A DNA stretch of 6,265 bases, from contig PCWU01000044.1 of the NCBI GenBank assembly GCA_002787455.1, positions 7,368-13,632 on the forward strand, given 5' to 3'. The stretch comes from Gallionellaceae bacterium CG11_big_fil_rev_8_21_14_0_20_60_62. Lineage in GTDB: Bacteria; Pseudomonadota; Gammaproteobacteria; Burkholderiales; Gallionellaceae. Position numbers and translations under genes: made by a program. The notes below the pieces were generated by a model. That model searched no databases. It was not told the origin of the DNA and saw only the letters and a list, made by a program, of their open reading frames with translations. Positions 1 to 6,265 of the stretch are shown piece after piece; position 1 is the first letter of the stretch, and every line of letters starts with the position of its first letter.

Positions 1-1
1 C

Positions 2-1546
2 CTGATCGTCGCGCTCTCCACCCTGGCGCTCACCACGCTGCTGTACATTTTCATCCCCAAGGGCTTCTTCCCGCTGCAGGACACCGGCGCGATCCAGGGG
101 ATTTCGCAAGCCCCTTCGAGCCTCTCTTTCAGCGCCATGGCCGAGCGCCAGCAAGCGCTGGGCCGCGTCATCCTGCGCGACCCTGCGGTGCAAAGCCTGT
201 CCTCTTTCATCGGGGTGGACAGCAGCAATCCGACCCTCAACAGCGGCCGTTTCCTGATCAATCTGAAACCGCGCGCGCAGCGCGATGCCGATGCGGGCGA
301 AGTGATCCGGCGGCTACAAGTCGCACTGGCCGAAGTGAGGGGAATCGAACTGTATATGCAGCCGGTGCAGGACCTCACCATCGAGGACCAGGTCAGCCGC
401 TCGCAGTACCAGATTTCGGTCGAGGATACCGACGCGGAAGTGCTGCGCGCCTGGATGCCGCGCGTGGTGGAAAAATTACGCGCGGACCCGCGCCTGGCCG
501 ATGTCGCCAGCGACCAGCAGGAAGGCGGCCTGCAGGCGCATGTGGAGATCGACCGCGCCCTCGCCGGCCGCCTCGGGGTCACCGCGCTGGCGGTGGATAA
601 CGCGCTGTACAGCGCATTCGGCCAGCGCCGGGTGGCCACGCTTTTCACCCCGACCTATCAGCAAAGTGTCGTGCTCGAAGTCGCGCCGGAATTCCGCGCC
701 GGCACGGCGGCACTGGATACGCTGATGATCAGCGCGGCAAAGACGAACGGCAGTGCCGGACTGGCGGCACAAGTTCCCCTGTCGTCGATTGCGCGGGTGG
801 AACAGCGCGGCGCGCCGCTGGCGATTACCCGCATCGACCAGTTTCCCGCCGCCACTATCTCCTTTAATCTCGCGCCCGGCGTGGCCCTCGACGAGGCGAT
901 CGACGCGATCGAATCCGCGCAGCACGAACTCGGCTTGCCGGCCAGCACCCGGATCAAATTCAAAGGCTCGGTGCTGGCCTTCCGCGCTTCGCTGACCAAC
1001 CAGTTGTGGCTGATCCTGGCCTCCATCGTCACCGTCTATATTCTGCTCGGCGTGCTGTACGAAAGTTACATTCATCCGGTCACCATTCTTTCGACCCTGC
1101 CCTCGGCCGGCATCGGCGCCCTGCTCGCGCTGATGTTGTCCGGCAATGAGCTGAACGTCATTTCGATCATCGGCATCATCCTGCTGATCGGCATCGTGAT
1201 GAAGAACGCCATCATGATGATCGACTTCGCCCTCGACGCGCAGCGCGAGCAGGGGATGACCGCGCGCGCCGCGATTTTTCAGGCCTGTCTGCTGCGCTTC
1301 CGGCCGATCCTGATGACCACCATGGCGGCGCTGCTGGCCGCCCTGCCGCTGATGCTCGGTTCCGGCGTCGGCTCGGAACTGCGCCACCCGCTGGGAATCG
1401 CCCTGGTCGGCGGGCTGATCGTCAGCCAGATGCTGACCCTGTTCACCACCCCGGTGATCTATCTCGCCTTTGACCGTCTGCTGCAATCGGTGCAGGCAAA
1501 ATCCGGCGCGCAACCGGCGGCAGAGGCCGCCGACGAAGTGGCATGA
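2..1546 (+). CDS. mdtB: Multidrug efflux RND transporter permease, MdtB/MuxB type (3' part, cut by left edge)
   Basis: This is the C-terminal 514 residues of an inner-membrane proton-driven drug exporter of the RND (AcrB/HAE1) family. The frame is open to the left edge, so the true start lies outside. It opens in TM7, followed by the family motif IPKGFFPLQDTG at about positions 53-88. The second large periplasmic porter/docking region follows (about 90-1000). TM8 to TM12 then run from about 1004 to 1490. TM10 carries MKNAIMMIDFAL; its Lys codon at 1202-1204 matches the proton-relay lysine of AcrB. The partner TM4 Asp pair would be in the missing half. Stretches such as LSSFIGVDSSNPTLNSGRF and QPVQDLTIEDQVSRSQYQ match E. 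coli MdtB as I remember it better than MdtC, which sets the subunit identity. In characterised systems MdtB and MdtC form a B2C heterotrimer. The gene ends in TGA 9 nt before mdtC. A Met codon at 137 is internal. A MuxB name would be equally valid. Confidence 0.93.
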   Translation: MIVALSTLALTTLLYIFIPKGFFPLQDTGAIQGISQAPSSLSFSAMAERQQALGRVILRDPAVQSLSSFIGVDSSNPTLNSGRFLINLKPRAQRDADAGEVIRRLQVALAEVRGIELYMQPVQDLTIEDQVSRSQYQISVEDTDAEVLRAWMPRVVEKLRADPRLADVASDQQEGGLQAHVEIDRALAGRLGVTALAVDNALYSAFGQRRVATLFTPTYQQSVVLEVAPEFRAGTAALDTLMISAAKTNGSAGLAAQVPLSSIARVEQRGAPLAITRIDQFPAATISFNLAPGVALDEAIDAIESAQHELGLPASTRIKFKGSVLAFRASLTNQLWLILASIVTVYILLGVLYESYIHPVTILSTLPSAGIGALLALMLSGNELNVISIIGIILLIGIVMKNAIMMIDFALDAQREQGMTARAAIFQACLLRFRPILMTTMAALLAALPLMLGSGVGSELRHPLGIALVGGLIVSQMLTLFTTPVIYLAFDRLLQSVQAKSGAQPAAEAADEVA

Positions 1547-1551
1547 GGGGG
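1545..1551 (+). promoter_or_regulatory. Ribosome binding site of mdtC overlapping the mdtB stop
   Basis: The purine run GAGGGGG begins inside the mdtB TGA (1544-1546) and ends 4 nt before the mdtC ATG at 1556. It resembles a Shine-Dalgarno sequence with short spacing and supports this start. Ribosomes ending mdtB would release directly on it, which suggests coupled synthesis of the two pump subunits. The coupling is inference. Confidence 0.6.
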
Positions 1552-1555
1552 CCGC

Positions 1556-4500
1556 ATGAACGTTAGCGCGCCCTTCATCCACCGTCCGGTCGCCACCACC
1601 CTTCTCACCCTCGGTCTGGTGTTGCTCGGCGCGACCGCGCTGCTGCAGTTGCCGGTTGCGCCGCTGCCGAGGGTGGACATCCCGACCATCAAGGTATCGG
1701 CCTCCCTCCCCGGCGCCAGCCCGGAAACCATCGCGGCGGCGGTCACCATGCCGCTCGAACGCTCGCTCTCGCGCATCGCCGGGGTTACCGAGATGACGTC
1801 GAGCAGTGCGCTGGGCGGGGCGCGCATCGTGCTGCAGTTCGACCTCGACCGCGACATCAACGGCGCGGCGCGCGACGTGCAGGCGGCGCTGAATGCCGCG
1901 CGGAGTCTGCTCCCGTCCGGCATGCCGGCCAGCCCGAACTACTGGAAGGTGAATCCGGCGGATGCGCCGATCATGATCCTCAGCCTGACCTCGGACACCC
2001 TGACCCAGGGCCAGTTATATGACGCCGCCTCCACCGTCGTCTCACAAAAACTGGCTCACCTCAAGGGCGTGGGCGAAATCGAGATCGGCGGCAGTTCGCT
2101 GCCGGCGGTGCGCGCCGATCTCAATCCGCAGGCGCTGCACCAGTACGGCATCGGCTTCGATGACGTGCGCGCGGCAATCAGCGCGGCCAATTCGAATCTG
2201 CCCTTGGGCGCGCTGGAAGACAGCCGGCAGCACTGGCAAATTTCCGCCAACAGCCAGGCGCGCAGCGCCACCGAATACCTGCCGGTGCTGGTCAAGTACA
2301 GCCGCATCGGCAGCGGAGTGCGGCTGGCCGACGTGGCCGGGGTCAGCGATTCGGTGCAGGATCTGCAGCGCGCGGGATTCGCCAATGGCAAACCCGCCGT
2401 GCTGGTCATCATCCGGCGCGAGGCCGGCGCCAACATCATCGCCACGGTCGAGCGCGTGGCCCGGCAACTGCCCGCGCTGCGCGCCGTGATTCCGGCCGCC
2501 GTCGACCTCAAGGTGGAAATGGAGCGCACCACCACCGTGCGCGCCTCGATGCGCGACGCCGGGGTCACCCTGATTCTGGCGGTGGTGCTGGTGACGCTGG
2601 TGGTGCTGTTTTTCCTGCGCAACGTGCGCGCCGCGCTAATTCCGATGGTCGCCGTGCCGGTGTCGCTGATCGGCACGTTCGCCGCCATGTATCTGCTCGA
2701 TTACAGCCTCGATAATTTGTCGCTGATGGCGCTCACCATCGCGGTCGGCTTCGTGGTCGATGACGCCATTGTGGTGCTCGAAAATGTCTCGCGCCATATC
2801 GAGCACGGCGCCTCCCCGCATGAAGCGGCGCTGCGCGGGGCCAGGGAAGTCGGCTCGACGGTGGTGACCATGACCCTGGTGCTGATCGCCGTATTCATTC
2901 CGATGCTGCTGATGGGAGGCTATGTGGGGCTGTTCGTGCGCGAGTTCGCGGTCACCCTGACCGTGGCGATTCTGATCTCGCTCGCGGTCGCGCTGACCAC
3001 CGCACCGATGCTCTGCGCGCAATGGCTCAAACCGGTCGCGGACAAGCCGCCAAGCGGACGCTTTTACCGCTGGAGCGAAGCCGGTTTTTCCACCCTGCTG
3101 CGCGGCTACGAGCGCAGCCTCGGCTGGGCGCTGCGGCATACCCGCTTGATGCTGCTGCTCCTGCTGGCGACCATCGGCCTCAACGTCTGGCTTTACATCG
3201 TCATCCCCAAGGGCTTCTTCCCGCGCCAGGACACCGGCCAGCTCTCCGGCCAGATCGTCGGCGACCAGAGCGCGTCCTTCCAGTTGATGGAAAAAAAACT
3301 GGCGGACTTCATCGCCATCATTCACGCCGATGAAGCGGTGGAAAACGTCGTCGGCTACACCGGCGGTGCGCAGCGCAATACCGCCACCCTGTTCGTCACC
3401 CTCAAGCCACTGGCCAAAAGAAAAGGCAGCGCCGACCGGATCGCCGAGCGTTTATCGGCCAAACTATCCAATCAGCCGGGCGCCACCCTCATCCTCAATC
3501 CGGTGCAAGACATCAAGGTCGGCGGGCGCCAGAGCCGCTCCTCCTACGAATACACCCTGCAGGCGGACGACCTCGATTTGTTGCGCCAGTGGGAACCGCG
3601 CATCCGCCAGGCGCTGGCCAAACTGCCGCAACTGCGCGATGTCGATATGGATGCGCAGGGCAAGGGGCTGCAAACCACGCTGACCATCGACCGCGACACC
3701 GCCGCGCGCCTCGGTATCAGCCCCAGACAGATCGATGCGGTGCTCAACAACGCCTTCACCCAGCGCCAGGTCTCGACCATTTACCAGCCGCTCAACCAGT
3801 ATCGCGTGGTGATGGGCGTCGCGCCCGAGTACGCGCAATCCGCCGAAGTTCTGGGCCAGCTCCATATCGCCAACGGACAGGGAGACCAGGTGCCGTTGTC
3901 GATGCTCGCGCAAGTTGAACAAACCGAAGCCGCGCTCAACGTCAACCATCATTCGCTGCTCGCCGCCACCACGGTTTCGTTCAACCTTGCCAAAGGCGTA
4001 TCGCTGTCGCAGGCAACCCGGGCGATCGAACGCGCCATGCAGGAGATCACCGTTCCCGCCACCATTCGTGGCAGCTTCCAGGGATCGGCGCGCGCCTTCC
4101 GCGAAGTGCTGGACAGCCAGCCCGTGCTCATCCTGGCCGCCTTTCTGACCCTGTACATCGTGCTCGGCATGCTCTACGAAAGCCTCATCCACCCGCTCAC
4201 CATCCTCTCCACGCTGCCCTCCGCCGGGGTCGGCGCGCTGCTCGCCCTGATGCTGTTCCGCACCGACTTCAGCGTGATTGCCATGATCGGCATCTTCATG
4301 CTGATCGGCATCGTGATGAAGAACGCCATCATGATGATCGACTTTGCGCTGGCCGCCCGGCGCGAGCGCAACACCTCGCCGCACGAGGCCATCTTCCGCG
4401 CCTGCCTGCTGCGCTTCCGCCCCATCCTGATGACCACCATGGCCGCCCTGCTCGCCGCCATCCCGCTGGCGCTGGAAAGCGGCGACGGCGCCGAGATGCG

Positions 4501-4681
4501 CCAGCCGCTGGGCATCGCCATCGGCGGCGGACTGGTCATGAGCCAATTGCTGACCCTGTACACCACGCCGGTAGTTTATCTTTATCTCGACCGTTTCAGC
4601 GCCTGGACGCGCGGCTGGTGGCAACGACTGAGCCCCCGCCGCGCCCCGGTCTTCGTTTCCGCCACCGCCCCGACCCCATGA
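1556..4681 (+). CDS. mdtC: Multidrug efflux RND transporter permease, MdtC/MuxC type
   Basis: Complete 1041-residue inner-membrane RND drug/proton antiporter; the family is usually 1020-1050. Layout: TM1 at about residues 13-32, first periplasmic porter half to about 335, TM2-TM6 to about 490, TM7 at 528-550, second periplasmic half to about 850, TM8-TM12 to about 1010, then a short basic/proline-rich cytoplasmic tail. TM4 has GFVVDDAIVVLEN with Asp402 and Asp403. TM10 has MKNAIMMIDF with Lys922. These are the expected proton-relay residues, so the subunit looks functional. IPKGFFPRQDTG follows TM7 as in the neighbouring paralogue. ASLPGASPET, DRDINGAARDVQAA and VQDIKVGGRQS match E. coli MdtC as remembered and separate it from MdtB. 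The ATG is backed by the upstream GAGGGGG and by the typical N-terminus PFIHRPVATTLL. It is expected to assemble with MdtB. Known substrates of homologues include novobiocin, bile salts and (MuxABC) aztreonam, macrolides and tetracycline; the substrates here cannot be read from sequence. Confidence 0.95.
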   Translation: MNVSAPFIHRPVATTLLTLGLVLLGATALLQLPVAPLPRVDIPTIKVSASLPGASPETIAAAVTMPLERSLSRIAGVTEMTSSSALGGARIVLQFDLDRDINGAARDVQAALNAARSLLPSGMPASPNYWKVNPADAPIMILSLTSDTLTQGQLYDAASTVVSQKLAHLKGVGEIEIGGSSLPAVRADLNPQALHQYGIGFDDVRAAISAANSNLPLGALEDSRQHWQISANSQARSATEYLPVLVKYSRIGSGVRLADVAGVSDSVQDLQRAGFANGKPAVLVIIRREAGANIIATVERVARQLPALRAVIPAAVDLKVEMERTTTVRASMRDAGVTLILAVVLVTLVVLFFLRNVRAALIPMVAVPVSLIGTFAAMYLLDYSLDNLSLMALTIAVGFVVDDAIVVLENVSRHIEHGASPHEAALRGAREVGSTVVTMTLVLIAVFIPMLLMGGYVGLFVREFAVTLTVAILISLAVALTTAPMLCAQWLKPVADKPPSGRFYRWSEAGFSTLLRGYERSLGWALRHTRLMLLLLLATIGLNVWLYIVIPKGFFPRQDTGQLSGQIVGDQSASFQLMEKKLADFIAIIHADEAVENVVGYTGGAQRNTATLFVTLKPLAKRKGSADRIAERLSAKLSNQPGATLILNPVQDIKVGGRQSRSSYEYTLQADDLDLLRQWEPRIRQALAKLPQLRDVDMDAQGKGLQTTLTIDRDTAARLGISPRQIDAVLNNAFTQRQVSTIYQPLNQYRVVMGVAPEYAQSAEVLGQLHIANGQGDQVPLSMLAQVEQTEAALNVNHHSLLAATTVSFNLAKGVSLSQATRAIERAMQEITVPATIRGSFQGSARAFREVLDSQPVLILAAFLTLYIVLGMLYESLIHPLTILSTLPSAGVGALLALMLFRTDFSVIAMIGIFMLIGIVMKNAIMMIDFALAARRERNTSPHEAIFRACLLRFRPILMTTMAALLAAIPLALESGDGAEMRQPLGIAIGGGLVMSQLLTLYTTPVVYLYLDRFSAWTRGWWQRLSPRRAPVFVSATAPTP
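4678..4681 (+). other. ATGA stop/start overlap between mdtC and the outer-membrane factor gene
   Basis: The ATG at 4678-4680 overlaps the mdtC TGA at 4679-4681. The 25 nt upstream are C-rich with no recognisable Shine-Dalgarno sequence. Initiation probably depends on ribosomes finishing mdtC (translational coupling by re-initiation), which would tie channel output to pump output. The overlap is seen directly; the coupling is inference. Confidence 0.85.
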
Positions 4682-6012
4682 TTACTCTCGACAAAACCCT
4701 GGCCGCGACGCTTGCCGCATGCGCCATTCTCAACACCGCCTGCACCCTGGGGCCGGACTATCAGCGGCCCGCCATCGACGTGCCTGCGGCTTACAAAGAA
4801 ACCTCCGCCGCCGTCGCCCCCGAGGCGCGTGATGCCCTGCCCGCAGGCAACTGGTGGGCTCTCTACGGTGACGAACAGCTCGACCAACTGATCGGGCAGA
4901 TCGAAACCCGCAATTATTCGCTGCAGGTGATCGAAGCGCGCGCGCGGCAGGCGCGCTCACTCGCTGAAATGGCCGAAGCCGCCCGCTACCCGACCCTGGT
5001 CGCCGGCGGCACCAACGATCTGGGCTTGGTCGCCAACTGGGAAATCGACCTGTGGGGACGCATCCGGCGCGACATCGAGGCCAGCGGCGCGGCCGCCCAG
5101 GCGAGCACGGCGGATCTCGCCGCGACCAAACTTTCCTTGCAGGCCCAGCTCGCGCAGAACTATTTCCTGTTGCGGGTGCGGGATACCGAGCTAAGCCTGT
5201 TGGAGGAAAGCATCGCCGCCCAGGAAAGATCATTGCAGATCGCGCAAAACCAGTACGCCGCAGGCGTGGTGGATCGTGCCGTTGTCGCCCAGGCACAAAC
5301 CCAACGCGGCACCACGCAAGTACAAATGCACGACGCGCGCGCGGCACGGGCGCAACTGGAGCATGCCATTGCGGTGCTGGTTGGCAAAGCGCCGGCAGAT
5401 TTTTCCATTGCCGTCGCACCGCTCAACGCACACGTGCCGGAAGTACCGTCCGAATTGCCCGCCGAGCTGCTCCAACGGCGACCCGACATCGCCGCCGCCG
5501 AGCGGCGGGTCGCCGCCGCCAGCGCCAAAATCGGCGTGGCCGAAGCCGAGTTCTACCCCTCGCTCGATCTGTTTGGCGGCGTCAGTATCCGCAAAGGCCT
5601 CCTCGGCGGCGCAAAAGTGGTGGCGCCGCTGTTCGTCGGCAATGCCGCACAAATCGGGCGCAGTAGAGCGGCAGCCGCCTATGAAGAGGCAGTCGCCAAC
5701 TACCGGCAAACGGTGCTGGAAGGTTTCCGCGAAGTGGAAGACACCCTGGTCGCGTTGCAACATCTCGACCAGGCAGCGATGGCGCAAGACACGGCGGCGG
5801 CAGCAGCAAGCAAGACCGCAACCATCACCCAAAACCAATATCAGGCCGGTCTCGTCAGCCACCCCTCGGTGCTCAGCGCCCAAGCCGCCGCCGTTGCCAA
5901 CCAGCGCGCCGCGCTAAACCTCCTGGGCCGCCGCCTGGTTAGCAGCGCAACCCTGATCAAAGCCCTGGGCGGCGGCTGGGAACCCGCCGCGACGACACGG
6001 AAAAAAGAATAA
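4678..6012 (+). CDS. RND efflux outer-membrane factor, NodT/OprM (TolC-superfamily) lipoprotein
   Basis: This 444-residue protein is the outer-membrane exit duct of the tripartite pump, expected to form a trimeric beta-barrel with a periplasmic alpha-helical tunnel. After a hydrophobic signal segment comes CTLGPDYQRP (Cys22 onward), the usual mature start of this family, where the Cys is lipid-modified. WWALYGDEQLDQLI (59-72) is the conserved start of the first repeat. WEIDLWGRIRR (121-131) marks the strand-to-helix junction. LLQRRPDIAAAERRVAAA (264-281) and NYRQTVLEGFREVEDTL (341-357) are hallmarks of the second repeat. Two TolC-type repeats (about 60-240 and 255-430) are visible. The protein is shorter than the usual 460-500 residues, mainly because the barrel-strand/loop segments near 105-121 and 295-322 are short, and the common FDGG motif reads FVGN. 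The ATG at 4678 is chosen over an in-frame GTG at 4618, which would add 20 Pro/Arg-rich residues inside mdtC. In gene position it corresponds to opmB of muxABC-opmB. Confidence 0.93.
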   Translation: MITLDKTLAATLAACAILNTACTLGPDYQRPAIDVPAAYKETSAAVAPEARDALPAGNWWALYGDEQLDQLIGQIETRNYSLQVIEARARQARSLAEMAEAARYPTLVAGGTNDLGLVANWEIDLWGRIRRDIEASGAAAQASTADLAATKLSLQAQLAQNYFLLRVRDTELSLLEESIAAQERSLQIAQNQYAAGVVDRAVVAQAQTQRGTTQVQMHDARAARAQLEHAIAVLVGKAPADFSIAVAPLNAHVPEVPSELPAELLQRRPDIAAAERRVAAASAKIGVAEAEFYPSLDLFGGVSIRKGLLGGAKVVAPLFVGNAAQIGRSRAAAAYEEAVANYRQTVLEGFREVEDTLVALQHLDQAAMAQDTAAAAASKTATITQNQYQAGLVSHPSVLSAQAAAVANQRAALNLLGRRLVSSATLIKALGGGWEPAATTRKKE

Positions 6013-6046
6013 AAGAGCCGCCGCCTGCGCTTGCCTTCTCATCACT

Positions 6047-6098
6047 AACGGGCATGGCAAGTATGCAAACCCTGATGATGAAACTTGCCATGCCTGTT
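6047..6098. repeat. 16-bp inverted repeat 34 nt after the last stop codon
   Basis: The arm at 6047-6062 (AACGGGCATGGCAAGT) pairs with 6083-6098 (ACTTGCCATGCCTGTT) over 16 positions, all Watson-Crick except one G-U, around a 20-nt loop. The inner 12 bp are perfect. In RNA this is a very stable stem directly behind the efflux operon. Only three T residues lie at the end of its 3' arm before a C-run, so it is a poor classical terminator. It could protect the mRNA 3' end, pause or terminate transcription weakly, or be a protein-binding or repeat-family palindrome. The structure is certain from base pairing; its role is not. Confidence 0.6.
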
Positions 6099-6099
6099 T

Positions 6100-6138
6100 C
6101 CCCCTATCCAACTTCCCCCCGCAAACGGGAGAAGGGGC
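6100..6138. repeat. Degenerate REP-like GC palindrome
   Basis: The stretch with CTTCCCCCCG at 6112-6121 and CGGGAGAAG at 6126-6134 forms an imperfect hairpin around the loop CAAA, with one mismatch and a bulge in the C-rich arm. Its preceding C-rich text and the shape of the palindrome resemble the extragenic CTCTCCCGCAAGCGGGAGAG-type repeats scattered through many proteobacterial genomes. Only one decayed copy is visible here, so membership in such a family is an inference from memory. Confidence 0.35.
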
Positions 6139-6197
6139 AAACGAGAAAGGCGATTCTCACGCTAATGTAAGGGTTTGAACACCGGTCACGACAAGAT

Positions 6198-6227
6198 GCC
6201 CAAGAATTATGTGTTTGGGCTTTTTTT
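6198..6227 (+). terminator. Intrinsic (Rho-independent) terminator
   Basis: GCCCAAG at 6198-6204 pairs with TTTGGGC at 6214-6220 (six Watson-Crick pairs plus one G-U) around a 9-nt AT-rich loop, and seven T residues follow at 6221-6227. This is the classical form on the + strand and the only strong terminator in the window. It probably ends the efflux-operon transcript, although it lies about 185 nt past the last stop codon. The other strand lacks a comparable T-run, so it is unidirectional. Confidence 0.8.
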
Positions 6228-6265
6228 ATCGCGGTGACACACCGAGGGATATCCAAAAAAGAATA

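Larger units (their letters stand above)
6013..6265. other. Non-coding tail downstream of the efflux operon
   Basis: These 253 nt have no credible protein gene and no tRNA or rRNA that I recognise. They are less G/C-rich than the genes. They contain, in order, the 16-bp inverted repeat, the REP-like palindrome, an imperfect tandem repeat of GCAAACG (6121-6127 and 6137-6143, period 16), a small hairpin GAGAA/TTCTC (6143-6147 with 6154-6158) and the terminator. I saw no convincing sigma-70 promoter. TTGAAC at 6175-6180 resembles a -35 box but has no -10 box at a suitable distance. The region after 6230 runs out of the window without a gene start. Confidence 0.6.

Noticed and set aside
137..139. 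ATG at 137 as the start of the first gene
   Set aside because: The frame is open upstream to the left edge and encodes conserved TM7 and IPKGFFPLQDTG before this Met, so the gene is truncated by the window.
476..1582. Long open frame on the - strand opposite mdtB (368 codons)
   Set aside because: It is antisense to a clear RND gene. Its His/Gln/Asp-rich translation is what GC-rich membrane-protein genes give in reverse, and no domain is recognisable.
3464..4624. Long open frame on the - strand opposite mdtC (386 codons)
   Set aside because: It has the same antisense composition artefact (HHD/Q-rich), no recognisable fold, and lies wholly opposite conserved RND sequence.
4618..4677. Upstream GTG start adding 20 residues to the outer-membrane factor
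   Set aside because: It lies inside mdtC, adds a Pro/Arg-rich segment with no family similarity and weakens the signal-peptide layout. The ATGA overlap start is more natural, though the weak lipobox keeps this slightly open.
5914..6111. 65-codon open frame on the - strand over the end of the channel gene
   Set aside because: It is mostly antisense to conserved C-terminal coding sequence and the inverted repeat, with no recognisable product.
6170..6190. tRNA T-arm-like text (GGTTTGAACACC)
   Set aside because: No acceptor, D or anticodon stems can be built around it.
6196..6237. Mini open frame of 13 codons (MPKNYVFGLFLSR)
   Set aside because: It overlaps the terminator hairpin and T-run exactly, has no ribosome binding site and is too short to support.

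Overview
The window is one GC-rich strand of tightly packed coding sequence followed by a short non-coding tail. It holds the end of an RND-type multidrug efflux operon of the MdtABC / MuxABC-OpmB kind, all on the + strand. Protein similarity (recalled, not searched), the strong G/C third-position preference and the pump genes being followed by their own NodT-type outer-membrane lipoprotein gene suggest a proteobacterium, most likely a betaproteobacterium. The sequence does not fix the genus.

Layout. (1) Positions 2-1546: the C-terminal half of MdtB/MuxB. The gene enters from the left edge, so its first half, and probably the membrane-fusion protein gene mdtA/muxA, lie outside the window. (2) Positions 1556-4681: a complete MdtC/MuxC of 1041 residues. 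It starts 9 nt after the mdtB stop, with a purine-rich ribosome binding site overlapping that stop. (3) Positions 4678-6012: a complete NodT/OprM-family outer-membrane factor of 444 residues, overlapping mdtC by an ATGA. (4) Positions 6013-6265: 253 nt in which I see no credible gene. It contains a 16-bp inverted repeat, a degenerate REP-like palindrome and a good intrinsic terminator.

How they work together. MdtB and MdtC are homologous 12-TM proton-drug antiporters. In the characterised E. coli system they form a mixed trimer in the inner membrane. A periplasmic adaptor (not in view) links that trimer to an outer-membrane channel, which here is encoded in the same operon rather than borrowed from TolC. 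The short gap and the stop/start overlap point to one polycistronic, translationally coupled unit.

I did not find a previously undescribed system. The points most worth a second look are the compact outer-membrane factor with short loops in both halves, its ambiguous lipobox, a 46-bp exact in-frame repeat shared by mdtB and mdtC, and the structured 3' tail whose only strong terminator lies about 185 nt past the last gene.
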